NCBI GenBank assembly: GCA_029262175.1
Contig: JAJCZV010000043.1
Span: 1-44,044, forward strand
Direction of reading: 5' to 3'
DNA from: Gemmatimonadota bacterium
GTDB taxonomy: Bacteria; Gemmatimonadota; Gemmatimonadetes; Palauibacterales; Palauibacteraceae
DNA length: 44,044 nt
The position numbers were made by a program, and so were the translations under genes. Position 1 is the first letter of the stretch; every line of letters begins with the position of its first letter. Shown here in pieces: positions 32,525-41,663 of this stretch. Below the pieces are notes generated by a model that saw only the letters and a list, made by a program, of their open reading frames with translations, was not told where the DNA came from and ran no database searches.

Positions 32525-33370
32525 ATGGCGAATACAGCGAAATCTCTACGGATCGGCTCGGTGGCGGCAGGGATCGGAGTCGTGTTGCTTCTCGTGCTTG
32601 TCTCGTTCGGTTTCAACCGGGTGGACGAATTCGAGATCGGAGTAAAACGGAACCCAGTCACCGGGGCCGTTGCGGCAGTACCATACGGACAGGGCCTGTA
32701 CCACTCGATTCTGCGCTCGTGGACCAACTTCCCGTTGCGGGAGGTCCAGTATCCGCGCGAGGGGCAGAGCGAGCGACTGACCGCGCTCACCTCGGATCAA
32801 TTGACGATCGCGGTCGATGCGGCCTATCGATATCGGTTGCAGCCCGACAGCGCGGTCCATCTGTATCTCACCGTCGGCGGTCCAAACGAGATCCATTCGT
32901 TTATCTACAACACCTACCGATCAGCGATTCGCGATGCGATCGCGGAGATCGCCGCCACGGACATCCTTTCGACCAACCGTGCCGGAATCTCGACCCGGAT
33001 CGAGGACTTGATGAGGTCTCGCCTGGAGCCACGAGGCGTCGACATCACCGACTTCTTTGTTCGCGAGATCATGCCGCCGGAGACGATTCGGGAGGCGATC
33101 GAGGCGAAGTTGGCACGCGAGCAGCAGGTGCAGTCCGAGCAATTCCAAACGCAGGTGGTCGCCGAGCAGGCCAATCAGCTTCGGGAAGAAGCAGAGGGGA
33201 TCCGAGACGCTCAAGCCGTGATCGCGGCGAGTCTGTCGGGCGTGTCCGGACAACGGTACCTGTACTGGCGATATCTCGAGATGCTCGGAAAAATCGGCGA
33301 GGGCACCAACAACATGGTGATCGCTCCGACCGAAGGCGGGATTCCGCTCTTCTTCACGCCAGACCGATAA
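32525..33370 (+). CDS. SPFH/prohibitin-domain membrane protein
   Basis: A 281-residue protein beginning ATG 32525 (GGGAGGA ends ten bases upstream). A single N-terminal membrane helix (GSVAAGIGVVLLLVLVSFGF, about 11-30) precedes the SPFH/Band 7 domain (DEFEIGVKRNPVTGAV...AYRYRLQPDSA). A charged coiled coil (AIEAKLAREQQVQSEQFQTQ) and a short C-terminal tail follow. The C-terminal part (AAS...YLYWRYLEMLGKI) resembles prohibitins. Such proteins oligomerise on the inner membrane and often scaffold FtsH-type proteases. No partner is encoded nearby except a PDZ protein downstream on the same strand, behind a hairpin. Confidence 0.88.
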   Translation: MANTAKSLRIGSVAAGIGVVLLLVLVSFGFNRVDEFEIGVKRNPVTGAVAAVPYGQGLYHSILRSWTNFPLREVQYPREGQSERLTALTSDQLTIAVDAAYRYRLQPDSAVHLYLTVGGPNEIHSFIYNTYRSAIRDAIAEIAATDILSTNRAGISTRIEDLMRSRLEPRGVDITDFFVREIMPPETIREAIEAKLAREQQVQSEQFQTQVVAEQANQLREEAEGIRDAQAVIAASLSGVSGQRYLYWRYLEMLGKIGEGTNNMVIAPTEGGIPLFFTPDR

Positions 33371-33378
33371 CCGCGCTG

Positions 33379-33407
33379 GGCCGGCCTCGCTGCGGGTGAG
33401 GCCGGTC
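33379..33407 (+). terminator. probable terminator after SPFH gene
   Basis: The 8-bp perfect stem CCGGCCTC (33381-33388) and GAGGCCGG (33398-33405) is extended to 33379-33407 with one G-T pair. It has a 9-base loop and a weak T-rich tail (TCTTCGT). It lies nine bases after the SPFH stop. Confidence 0.6.
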
Positions 33408-33506
33408 TTCGTGGGTCATGGCTCCTCCGTCCGGGCAACCCGCTGGCGTCGCGGGGTATCCAATCCAACAGAACACGAACACGAACCACCCTTTGGGGAG
33501 GACCAA

Positions 33507-34664
33507 ATGACGCGACGATTTATGGGGACGTTGGGAGCCGGGCTCGCGGTCGCCGCTCTCGCGTTGGCGGGCGCGGGCGCCGCAATACTCGAAGCTCAGG
33601 AATCCGACAACCGAACCGTCATCGCCCCCCGCGGACGGACGCTCTCGTTTGCGCAGGGCAGCGGCGGATACCTCGGCGTGGGGATCATGGAAGTCGACGC
33701 GGATGAAGCGTCGGAGGCCGGCGTTTCGGCACGCTATGGCGTGTACATCTCCACCGTCAGCGATGACAGTCCGGCTTCGGAGGCCGGGATCGAAGAAGGC
33801 GACGTGATCGTGCGTTGGAACGGCGAGCGACTGGAAGGTGTCGCGCAGCTCCAGCGGCTCGTCCGCGAAACGCCCGTCGGTCGCACGGTCGAGCTCACGG
33901 TCATGCGTGGGAGCAGCGAGCGCGAGATTTCGCTCGCCCTCGCGGAGGCATCGAACGCGCCAACGTTCGCTCTGCCCGGCGGAGACCGGTTCGAGCTTCG
34001 TCGCGGAATGGATGCGCCGCTCCTCGATCTGCGGGACGGGCAAGGGTCGCGTTCCTTCATTTTCTCGCGGCGGCCACGATTGGGCGCCTCGATCCAGAGT
34101 TTGGGTGAGCAACTCGCGGACTACTTTGGTGTGGAGGGCGGTGCGCTCGTGACGGAAGTAAGCGCAGACTCTCCAGCAGAGGCGGCGGGCCTGAGGGCGG
34201 GCGATGTGATTGTCGAGCTCGCTGGTGAGACCGTCGAGGGGCCGGGCGACCTCTTGGAGTTGCTCGCCGAGCAAGAGGCAGGCGAAGTCGAGATGCGGAT
34301 CTATCGCGACGGGTCTGCCCGCACCTTGACCGTCGAGATCGAGGAGCCGGGCGATGAGGCGCGCTTCCCAGGTGCGTGGCGTAACGGTGACAACATCCGG
34401 TTCAGGAGCGGCGACGGGGACGACCTTTCGATCGAGCCCATGACCTTGGATGGATGGGAACTCGGTCCGATCGAGTTTGACGGGTTCGAAATGGAGCCGT
34501 TCGAGTGGAACTTCGATCTGAACGGTCTCGGAGATGGTAATGGGATCCAGATTTCGATCCCTCGGATCGAGATTCCCGGGTTCGACTTAGGGACGATCGA
34601 GATCCCGGACATCCACGTGCCCGGTTTGAGCGTGCGCGGACCGAGGATGCACATCATCATCTGA
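33507..34664 (+). CDS. secreted double-PDZ protein with repetitive C-terminal domain
   Basis: A 385-residue protein starting at ATG 33507 behind GGGGAGGA; the frame is open upstream but has no other good start. A signal peptide (about 1-31) is followed by PDZ1 (about 54-146, GGYLGVGI...SEAGIEEGDVIVRWNGE) and PDZ2 (about 191-278, RLGASIQSL...AEAAGLRAGDVIVELAGE). The C-terminal domain of about 85 residues has alternating hydrophobic and acidic short strands (SIEPMTLDGWELGPIEFDG, then IPRIEIPGF and IEIPDIHVPG). No trypsin-like protease domain is present, so it is not a DegP enzyme. It is probably a periplasmic adaptor. A strong terminator follows. Confidence 0.85.
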   Translation: MTRRFMGTLGAGLAVAALALAGAGAAILEAQESDNRTVIAPRGRTLSFAQGSGGYLGVGIMEVDADEASEAGVSARYGVYISTVSDDSPASEAGIEEGDVIVRWNGERLEGVAQLQRLVRETPVGRTVELTVMRGSSEREISLALAEASNAPTFALPGGDRFELRRGMDAPLLDLRDGQGSRSFIFSRRPRLGASIQSLGEQLADYFGVEGGALVTEVSADSPAEAAGLRAGDVIVELAGETVEGPGDLLELLAEQEAGEVEMRIYRDGSARTLTVEIEEPGDEARFPGAWRNGDNIRFRSGDGDDLSIEPMTLDGWELGPIEFDGFEMEPFEWNFDLNGLGDGNGIQISIPRIEIPGFDLGTIEIPDIHVPGLSVRGPRMHIII

Positions 34665-34693
34665 CCCGACTCTTCGGCTACAGCCTCTCTCCA

Positions 34694-34727
34694 CGACCCG
34701 GGCGCTCCGCAGTGCCCGGGTCGTTTT
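34694..34727 (+). terminator. rho-independent terminator after PDZ gene
   Basis: A perfect 10-bp GC-rich stem, CGACCCGGGC (34694-34703) with GCCCGGGTCG (34714-34723), has a 10-base loop and is followed by TTTT (34724-34727). Confidence 0.88.
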
Positions 34728-34835
34728 GCATGGCCCGACCGTCAGGTGCCGGCACCCGGCTCACAGCTTGCAGTAGGCGGGCTGGGTAGCCGACTGGCCG
34801 TCGAGCGGCAAGTAACCATCGCACGTAGATTTGCC

Positions 34836-34855
34836 CGGATCAATGACATGATCCG
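34836..34855. promoter_or_regulatory. 7-bp inverted repeat upstream of flippase
   Basis: CGGATCA (34836-34842) and TGATCCG (34849-34855) form a perfect dyad with six bases between. It is the last notable element before the flippase coding frame. An operator role is possible but unproven. A separate 12-base palindrome, GGTGCCGGCACC, lies at 34745-34756. Confidence 0.35.
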
Positions 34856-34956
34856 ACGGCCCTTCCCCTGAAATTTGGAGAGACGCTCTGGCGGGTCTGA
34901 AGGCCGCGCGACGGGCACTCGGACGGACCGAGTCGTCGCTCGCTGTCCAATCGATC

Positions 34957-36399
34957 GTGTTGACGGGCGCCCGCGTCTTGGGCTTCGTCGCTGCCTTCGC
35001 GATCCCGCTCGTTCTGATCCGGGTCTTCAGCCAGACCGACTTCGGGATCTACAAACAGGTCTTCCTGATCTCCACGACCGCGGTCCAGATCCTCGCCCTG
35101 GGTATTCCCGCTTCGATTTTCTACTTCCTTCCGCGCGACGAACACGACGGGCATCGGTACCTCGTCCAAGCCATCGGGCTGCTCTCGCTGGCCGGCGTAC
35201 TGGGTGCGATGACGGTGCTTGTGGGTGGGCCGCTTCTCGCGAATCTGATGGGTGCTCCCGGTTTGCTTGCGGTCGTCCCGTGGTTGGCACTTCTCATCCT
35301 CATCGAAGTGCCATCTTCTGTCGTCCAGACGGCACCGATCGCCGACCAGCGTTCGATTTTGGCCGGAAGCGTGGTCGCCGGTAGCGACATTCTGCGCGCG
35401 ATCGCGTTTGTGACCGCGGTACTGATCTTTCGGACCGTCGGTGCGGTGGTGGCAGCGGCAGCTTTGATCGGGGTCTTACGGATCGCGTTTTTCCTTTTCT
35501 ATATGGGGATCCGCCGAATGGATGGGTCGCCGGGCCCCTCCTACGAATCAACGCGAAAACAGCTTAGCTATGCGTTGCCGTTCTGGACCGCCCTGCTATT
35601 CCAGATCGGATTGCGGCGGACACATGCCTATTACGTAATGGCGGCTGTGCCGACGGCAGAGTTCGCGGTTTACTCGATCGGCATCTTTCAGCTTCCGCTG
35701 GTACTTCACATCACCAACTCCGTCGCCGAGGTGATGATCGTGCGCGCCTCGGACGCGCACGAACGGGGGGACACCAAGTCTCTGCGCGAGACGTGGCAGA
35801 TGGCGACGGCGCGGCTGTCGGTCATCTTGTTGCCGATTTGGGTTGGAACCCAAGTCTTCGCTCCCGACCTCTTCCTCTTGTTGTTCCAGGAGCAATATCT
35901 CGCCGCCGTCCCTGTCTTCCGCATTTTCGTGACCTTGTTCTTGCTCTTGATCGTGGTAGACCACGGGATTCTGCGCGCGACCGGAGATACCGGGTTCATG
36001 TTGCGAGCCAATGCGCTGGGGTTCGTCGTGATGTTGGTTTGCCTCCCACTACTCGCGCTCTGGGACGTACAACTCGGCGCCGTTACCGCGTTCATCCTCG
36101 GCACGGTCGCTACGAGGGTCGCCGGGCTCTACAAGGTTTCGAAACGCGTCGGGCTTCCCATGAGACGGTCGCTTCCCTGGCGGACCATCATGGCAGCCAC
36201 GGGTCTTTCACTCGTGGCAAGCGGAGTCGGGTGGCTCGGCGGTTTTTGGCTTGACGCAGTCTTTCTTCGCCTCGCCGTGGGCGGACTCCTGTTCGGGAGC
36301 ACGTATCTCTTGCTCGTGTACGCGTTCTCACTCGTGCCGCGCGAAGAGATACGGAGTCTCCTCGCGCGCTTCAGACGGAAGAGGCCTGGAGCCGCCTAA
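34957..36399 (+). CDS. polysaccharide/oligosaccharide flippase (Wzx/MATE-like MOP superfamily)
   Basis: A 480-residue protein with about 12-14 membrane helices and the N-terminal flippase signature RVLGFVAAFAIPLVLIRVFS followed by DFGIYKQ. By family it translocates lipid-linked oligosaccharides across the inner membrane, but no glycosyltransferases are nearby. GTG 34957 is the first standard start. The frame remains open to 34852, and the preceding 23 codons (LAGLKAARRALGRTESSLAV, then QSI) look like a natural cytoplasmic start. The only codon there with a ribosome site is CTG 34888, behind GGAGAGA, so the true start may be a CTG. Confidence 0.86.
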   Translation: MLTGARVLGFVAAFAIPLVLIRVFSQTDFGIYKQVFLISTTAVQILALGIPASIFYFLPRDEHDGHRYLVQAIGLLSLAGVLGAMTVLVGGPLLANLMGAPGLLAVVPWLALLILIEVPSSVVQTAPIADQRSILAGSVVAGSDILRAIAFVTAVLIFRTVGAVVAAAALIGVLRIAFFLFYMGIRRMDGSPGPSYESTRKQLSYALPFWTALLFQIGLRRTHAYYVMAAVPTAEFAVYSIGIFQLPLVLHITNSVAEVMIVRASDAHERGDTKSLRETWQMATARLSVILLPIWVGTQVFAPDLFLLLFQEQYLAAVPVFRIFVTLFLLLIVVDHGILRATGDTGFMLRANALGFVVMLVCLPLLALWDVQLGAVTAFILGTVATRVAGLYKVSKRVGLPMRRSLPWRTIMAATGLSLVASGVGWLGGFWLDAVFLRLAVGGLLFGSTYLLLVYAFSLVPREEIRSLLARFRRKRPGAA

Positions 36400-36405
36400 G
36401 AGGGT

Positions 36406-37830
36406 CTAGTGTGAGCTGGCGATCTCTTCGAGTCGGCTCGCAATATCCGCGGCGGAGAGCCAGCGACCCGCGACCATGACGCCGGATCGCCTCGCCATGT
36501 TGGCGATGTCCGACAGCGGGTTTCCATCCACCAAAACGAAGTCCGCGGCTTTGCCTTCCTCGATCGTCCCGAACTCATCGGACGCCTCGAAGTACTCGGC
36601 CACGTTGTAGGTCCCGGCTCGGAGCGCCTCATATGGCGTGAGCCCGGAGGCGACCATGAGCTCGAGCTCGTGTTGGATCGAAAACCCCGGAACCTGAAAC
36701 ACCTGCGGAGCGTCGGAGCCGAGTAGGAGACCGGCGCCCGCATCGTGGAGCGCCTTGATCAGCTGTCGCCGCACGGCAACCGCTCGCGCCGCGGCCTCGG
36801 GCGAGTACGCGGGACTCTGCAGGAATTCGTCCTTCTGATTTGTCCAGGCGGCCAGTTGTTGCGGCGGCATGTACCGCATGCTGGGCTGCGCGGCCATTTC
36901 TTCACCCGTTGCGCTGGAGGCCATATTCTCGATGAGGCTTTGCGTGGGGACGTTCCAGACGCCGGCCTCGGCCGTCGCCCGCGCGACTTCCGCGATCTTC
37001 GCCTCATCGACAGAGCCCGCCAAGTTCAGGCCGAAGAAGAGCGATTGAGACACGTCGGTACCAGGCACCACGATCGCCTCCATGTATTGATCCAGGTGAT
37101 CGATCGAAGACTGCTGGACCTCCAGGGCCCGAGCCAGTCCGACGTCGACAGGTACGTGACCGGCCCAATCGAGTCCGGCCTCTCGACCGGTTTGCGCGAT
37201 GGCGTCGTACTCCTGGCGGCTGAGTCCCGGGTGGATCTTCATGAAGTCGTACCCGAGTTCCGCCTGGTGACGGACGGCCTGCCTCGCCGAATCCGCGTCG
37301 GGGATCGACGGTCCGTTTAGCGATGGCCCACTGGTATATAACCGCGGCCCGAGGAGGTCCCCCGAGGCCAACCGCGCGCGGATCTCGAGGTGCTGTGGCT
37401 GTCCGAGCATACCGCGCGCGGTCGTGATGCCTTGTGACAAATAGAGAAACAACGTCCGTGCGACCGCTTCGTCCGAACCACCGACGTGCGCATGCATCTC
37501 CCCCAGACCCGGCACGAGCCAGCGGTTCTCGCCAGAGATGGTTACAGCGGTCGACGGAACGTCGACCGACGCGCGAGGCCCGATGACCGCAATCGTTCCG
37601 TCGACCACGAGGACCGTCTGATCCTCGAGCACACGCTCGGCATCCATGGGCACGACGTTTACGCCGACGAATGCAGTCACCGGAGCGCCACGGCCCAGCG
37701 TGGCTTGGTCCAGACCTCGAGACTCGGCGCCGCCATCGGCTTGATCCGAAGCACATCCTCCCACCGCCATCGTCGAGAGAAGGGCGGCGGTGGCACATCG
37801 AGCGGGACGAGATGGGAAGGCGCGACTCAT
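36406..37830 (-). CDS. amidohydrolase lipoprotein (imidazolonepropionase-like)
   Basis: A 474-residue protein with a lipobox (AVGGC26). Amidohydrolase motifs are complete: GLGEMHAHVG (H-x-H metal ligands), FMKIHPG (the lysine often carboxylated), WAGHVP and SIDHLDQYM (barrel histidines) and LLLGSDAPQ (catalytic Asp). The C-terminus has the typical GTIEEGKAADFVLVDGNPL. Similar exported amidohydrolases are numerous in Gemmatimonadota and probably hydrolyse small amides or dipeptides, but the substrate cannot be inferred. The gene is convergent with the flippase gene, with a 6-base gap. Confidence 0.88.
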   Translation of the reverse strand: MSRAFPSRPARCATAALLSTMAVGGCASDQADGGAESRGLDQATLGRGAPVTAFVGVNVVPMDAERVLEDQTVLVVDGTIAVIGPRASVDVPSTAVTISGENRWLVPGLGEMHAHVGGSDEAVARTLFLYLSQGITTARGMLGQPQHLEIRARLASGDLLGPRLYTSGPSLNGPSIPDADSARQAVRHQAELGYDFMKIHPGLSRQEYDAIAQTGREAGLDWAGHVPVDVGLARALEVQQSSIDHLDQYMEAIVVPGTDVSQSLFFGLNLAGSVDEAKIAEVARATAEAGVWNVPTQSLIENMASSATGEEMAAQPSMRYMPPQQLAAWTNQKDEFLQSPAYSPEAAARAVAVRRQLIKALHDAGAGLLLGSDAPQVFQVPGFSIQHELELMVASGLTPYEALRAGTYNVAEYFEASDEFGTIEEGKAADFVLVDGNPLSDIANMARRSGVMVAGRWLSAADIASRLEEIASSH

Positions 37831-37902
37831 GGCTCTACAGGCTCCGAGTAGGGGTTGAGAGAGGTCCGAATCTGCGGCGGTGTTCGGCCCTGGGGCCAGC
37901 CT

Positions 37903-38985
37903 CTATTCGAACAGGCCGAGCTGCGGACCGACCCGGGGTGCCCGGAAGTGATCTGTCGAGAGGCCATAGTCGCGGCGAACGAGCCCTGCGCGCCTCCGCG
38001 CGAGCGAGAACATCCGCTCGACCTGCTCGGCGAACGGTCCCTCACCGCGCATTCGCTTGCCGTATTGAGACTCGTACAGACTCCCCCCTCGCATCGCCCG
38101 CATCCGGTTCAAGATTTTTTCTTTCCGGTCGGGAAAATGGCGCGCCAGCCAGTCCTCGAATAGAGAGGCCACGCCAAAGGGGAGCCTCAACATGATGTAC
38201 ATGGCGCGATCGGCGCCGGCAGCAGCCGCCGCCTCGATGATCGCCGGGATCTCGTGATCGGTGAGCCCCGGAATCACGGGCGCCAAATTGACGCCCACCG
38301 GGATGCCCGCCGCGGCGAGTCGCGAGATGGCGTCGAGTCTTCTCGCCGGGGTGGACCCGCGAGGTTCGAGCTTTCGTTGCAGCACCGGGTCGAGCGTCGT
38401 GATCGAGAGTTGGACGCAAACCGCTCGGTACTCGGCCAATCGCTCGAGAACATCGATGTCCCTCGTCACGCGGTGATGCTTGGTCACGATGCCCACGGGG
38501 TTGCGCGCCTCCGCCAGTACTTCGAGGCATCGACGCGTGAGGCGCAGCCGTCGCTCGATGGGTTGGTAGGGATCGGTGACACCGCTCAGCACGATCACCT
38601 GTGGTTGCCACTTGGGGGACGCAAGCTCGCGCCGCAGAAGGGCAGGGGCTTCTGGCTTGACCAAGATGTTGGTCTCGAAATCGAGTCCGGCCGAGAACCC
38701 CAGGTATTCATGCGTCGGGCGGGCGTAGCAGTAGCTGCAGCCCGTCTCACAACCGCGGTACGGGTTGAGGCTCACGTCGAATCCGAGGTCGGGGCTGTGG
38801 TTGTAGGAGAGGATCGATCGCGAACGGTCGTTTAGAAACCGTGTACCCGGATCGGGGTCGGAAGCGCGCGTCCATTCTTCGCGCTCGAGCGCGAGTGGCA
38901 AGAATCGATTCCGCGGGTTGTCGGCCGCGCCTCGACCCCGGATCGACCGCGTCTTCGAGGCAGGGGTTGGGTCCATCGTTCGCAT
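37903..38985 (-). CDS. radical SAM protein (PA0069/SplB-like family)
   Basis: A 360-residue protein with the radical SAM cluster motif C79-x3-C83-x2-C86 (CETGCSYC) and flanking signatures SLNPYRGCE and YARPTHEYLG. Further family segments are FETNILVKPEAPALLRREL, VLSGVTDPYQPIE and LAPVIPGLTDHEI. This corresponds to the PA0069-type radical SAM family, related in sequence to spore photoproduct lyase (SplB) but of unknown reaction. ATG 38983-38985 is used; a second ATG three codons on is also possible. It ends in VGPQLGLFE, a tail often found in this family. No partner gene is evident. Confidence 0.9.
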   Translation of the reverse strand: MRTMDPTPASKTRSIRGRGAADNPRNRFLPLALEREEWTRASDPDPGTRFLNDRSRSILSYNHSPDLGFDVSLNPYRGCETGCSYCYARPTHEYLGFSAGLDFETNILVKPEAPALLRRELASPKWQPQVIVLSGVTDPYQPIERRLRLTRRCLEVLAEARNPVGIVTKHHRVTRDIDVLERLAEYRAVCVQLSITTLDPVLQRKLEPRGSTPARRLDAISRLAAAGIPVGVNLAPVIPGLTDHEIPAIIEAAAAAGADRAMYIMLRLPFGVASLFEDWLARHFPDRKEKILNRMRAMRGGSLYESQYGKRMRGEGPFAEQVERMFSLARRRAGLVRRDYGLSTDHFRAPRVGPQLGLFE

Positions 38986-39080
38986 TCCGCAGCCCGCAGC
39001 GAGGTTTCGGTTTTTGTTCGGTTCCTCACCTTAACGACAGAAAGGGATGCGCTACAAGGGGGTCTGGGGCGGGTCGAGCG

Positions 39081-39695
39081 CTAAAAGCTGACGCCGAGCC
39101 GAAACGTGATGGTGTCGAGGCGCGGCTGGCCCTGGCCCAGCAGCGTGGCTTCGCCAAGAGGGATCTCGGAGGCCATGAGTGGATCAAGCCCCCGTCCGTA
39201 TCGGATTTCCGGCCAGAGCTTGAAGCCGAGATTCAGCTCCAACCCGGCGCCGAACTCGACCCGAATCGGCCGACTATTGAGCAGGCGGTTCACGCCGGTC
39301 GCCGCGGTCGACGGAAACGAGAACACGGGGCCCGCCAACAGGTAGGGCCGAAACACCGGGATCGGGAGCCTGAGACGGAGGTCGAGCGGGATCTCGACGA
39401 GTTCTATGTCGAATTGCGTGCGGTCGGTTCCAACGGTGGCCGTCAGGTCGGAGACGCGGTGGTAGATGATCGCAGGGCGGACGCCGAGGAGGCCGAGGTT
39501 GACGTTGAAGAAGATCCCGATGTGGAATCCGTCGGTGCGGTCGGTGAAGTCGAAGCCGTCTGCCGGAACGAATTCTTCGATCGAGTCGCGATTGTAGCCA
39601 CCCACGACGCCGATTTGGGCCGTGGCGGCGATCGGAGTCGCCAGCAGTAGCCCTACCGCGAGTCGAGTCAACCCCCGCAGTCCGAGATTCTTCAT
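39081..39695 (-). CDS. small outer-membrane beta-barrel protein
   Basis: A 204-residue protein from ATG 39693-39695 with a signal peptide (LTRLAVGLLLATPIAATAQ) and amphipathic strands alternating with turns (IGVVGGYNRD, HIGIFFNVNLGLLGVRPAIIYH, IELVEIPLDLRLRLP, FRPYLLAGPVFSF, VEFGAGLELNLGFKLWPEIRYG). It ends in FRLGVSF, a C-terminal aromatic typical of outer-membrane barrels recognised by BamA. About 8-10 strands fit an OprF/OmpW-size barrel. An ATG four codons upstream abuts the Shine-Dalgarno and is less likely. It is divergent from the YtcJ-type gene. Its function is unknown. Confidence 0.82.
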   Translation of the reverse strand: MKNLGLRGLTRLAVGLLLATPIAATAQIGVVGGYNRDSIEEFVPADGFDFTDRTDGFHIGIFFNVNLGLLGVRPAIIYHRVSDLTATVGTDRTQFDIELVEIPLDLRLRLPIPVFRPYLLAGPVFSFPSTAATGVNRLLNSRPIRVEFGAGLELNLGFKLWPEIRYGRGLDPLMASEIPLGEATLLGQGQPRLDTITFRLGVSF

Positions 39696-39831
39696 CCGCT
39701 CCACCATCCTCCCCGTTACCCGAACCAGCAACGTATGTCCCGCGCTGTGTAGGCGCACCGGCGCGATGCGTGCGCGATCGGTCGGGTCGTCGCTATCATC
39801 GAACGGACTCTCTATTCGGAGGATGTTCGAC

Positions 39832-41622
39832 ATGTTGCGATTTGGCTTACGACGATCTGCTCTGGTTCTTCCGTTTGTCGTGACGTCGGCGTTGACGGGT
39901 TGCACTTCGTCGGACGAAGCGACGCTCCCGGACGTCGGAGCCACCACGCCCCGGATCACGCCCGTAGCGACGCCCGAGGGCGTGGCGAACTTGGTGCTTC
40001 GGAACGGAAAAATCGCGACCCTCGTCGAAGCAATGCCCGAGGTTTCGGCGCTCGCGGCGCGCGAAGGTCGAATCGTCGCCCTCGGCTCCGACGCGGAGAT
40101 CGCAACCTGGATCGGCGAAGGAACGGAGGTCATCGACCTCGCGGGTACGCTGGCGATTCCCGGACTTATCGAGGGTCACGGCCACTTCATGGGCCTCGGC
40201 GACGCGAAGCTGATCCTAGATCTGACCACCGCCGATACGTGGCAGGACATCATCGACATGGTGGGTGTTGCGGCGGACAACGCGGAGCCGGGCGCCTGGA
40301 TCTCGGGACGCGGTTGGCACCAAGAGAAGTGGAGCGTCACGCCCGACGTGTTGGTCGACGGCATTCCGGTACATGACGAACTGAGCGCGGTGAGCCCCGA
40401 CAACCCCGTGATTCTGACGCACGCGAGTGGGCATGCCACGTTCGCAAACGCGATGGCGCTCGAGCTGGCTGGGATCGACGCCAGCACACCCAACCCGCCC
40501 GGAGGCGAGATCGTTCACGATGATGCGGGGGAGCCCACCGGACATCTTCGCGAGACGTCCCAGCGTCTGGTTCGAGCGGTGAAGGCCGAGGCGGACGCGA
40601 TGCGGACCGACTCGGAGGTAGAGGCGCGCTTGAGAGAGCAGGTCCGGCTCGCCAATGAGGAGTTGCTTCGCAAGGGGATCACCAGCTTTCAAGACGCCGG
40701 GGCAGGTCTAGCGACGGTGGACCTGTACAAGAGACTGGCCGATGAGGGCCAACTTCCGGTGCGACTCTACGTCATGCTCGGCGGCGGATACGAGCAGCTG
40801 GAAGGTCGGCTCGATGAGTACCGCATGATCGGCTACGGCGGGGACCGGCTAACTGTCCGTTCGATCAAACAGGTGATCGACGGCGCCCTCGGTTCGCACG
40901 GCGCGTGGTTGCTGCAGCCGTACGCCGACATGCCCTCGTCCTCCGGGCTCGCCACGAATCCGCCGGAGCGAATCGAGCGCGTGGCGCGCTTGGCGATCGA
41001 GCATGGCTTCCAGGTAAACACGCACGCCATCGGTGACCGCGGTAACCGAGAGGTGCTGAACATCTATGAACGCACGTTTGCCGATCACCCTTCCGAGACG
41101 GATCTGCGCTGGCGGATCGAACACGCCCAACACATCGATCCCGATGACATCCCGCGCTTCGGACAAATGGGTGTGATCGCGTCGATGCAAGGGATTCACG
41201 CCTGCTCCGACGGACCGTGGATCATGATGCGGCTCGGGGAGGGGCGGGCGCGCTCGGGCGCCTACGTCTGGCAGGATCTCCGGGCGGCTGGAGCCATCGT
41301 CACCAACGGCACGGACGTCCCGGTCGAGGATGTCGACCCGCTCGAGAGCTACCATTGCACGGTGACGCGCCAAGTCGCAGACGGCTCGGCGTTTTTTGCC
41401 GACCAAGCGATGACGCGCGAAGAAGCGCTGCGTTCCTACACGCTGAGCAACGCCTATGCGGCCTTCGAGGAAGACCTGAAGGGGACGCTCGAGGTCGGCA
41501 AGCTCGCCGACATCACGGTGCTGTCTCGCGACATCCTCACCATTCCGGCCGACGAGATCCTGACGACGCAGGTCGACTACACGATTATCGGCGGCGTCGT
41601 GGAGTACGAACGTCAGCCGTAG
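39832..41622 (+). CDS. YtcJ-type amidohydrolase lipoprotein
   Basis: A 596-residue protein starting at ATG 39832; GGAGG ends nine bases upstream, and an ATG three codons earlier touches the site. The lipobox is ALTGC24. The amidohydrolase_3 (YtcJ-like) pattern is complete: IEGHGHFMGLG metal motif, WISGRGWHQEKW, LTHASGHATFANAMAL, HAIGDRGNREVL, RIEHAQHIDPDDI, TNGTDVPVEDVDPL and the terminal TLEVGKLADITVLSRD. The family hydrolyses amides or carbamates of unknown natural substrates. It follows the divergent beta-barrel gene and ends before a strong bidirectional terminator. Confidence 0.9.
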   Translation: MLRFGLRRSALVLPFVVTSALTGCTSSDEATLPDVGATTPRITPVATPEGVANLVLRNGKIATLVEAMPEVSALAAREGRIVALGSDAEIATWIGEGTEVIDLAGTLAIPGLIEGHGHFMGLGDAKLILDLTTADTWQDIIDMVGVAADNAEPGAWISGRGWHQEKWSVTPDVLVDGIPVHDELSAVSPDNPVILTHASGHATFANAMALELAGIDASTPNPPGGEIVHDDAGEPTGHLRETSQRLVRAVKAEADAMRTDSEVEARLREQVRLANEELLRKGITSFQDAGAGLATVDLYKRLADEGQLPVRLYVMLGGGYEQLEGRLDEYRMIGYGGDRLTVRSIKQVIDGALGSHGAWLLQPYADMPSSSGLATNPPERIERVARLAIEHGFQVNTHAIGDRGNREVLNIYERTFADHPSETDLRWRIEHAQHIDPDDIPRFGQMGVIASMQGIHACSDGPWIMMRLGEGRARSGAYVWQDLRAAGAIVTNGTDVPVEDVDPLESYHCTVTRQVADGSAFFADQAMTREEALRSYTLSNAYAAFEEDLKGTLEVGKLADITVLSRDILTIPADEILTTQVDYTIIGGVVEYERQP

Positions 41623-41637
41623 CGCTCATGGCGACCG

Positions 41638-41663
41638 CAGGATGTAGAAACAGGATGTAGAAA
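41638..41663. repeat. 13-bp tandem repeat behind the YtcJ-type gene
   Basis: CAGGATGTAGAAA occurs twice in perfect tandem (41638-41650, 41651-41663), 16 bases after the stop codon. The second copy runs into the terminator hairpin. Confidence 0.92.

Noticed and set aside
33436..33461. CAACC with TATCC at the 16-base spacing upstream of the double-PDZ gene
   Set aside because: The -10 position lacks CGT and the -35 lacks the AACCTT form seen at the other four sites, so it was not counted as an ECF promoter.
33507..34664. Call as a DegP/HtrA protease
   Set aside because: Two PDZ domains are present but no trypsin-like domain with a His-Asp-Ser triad.
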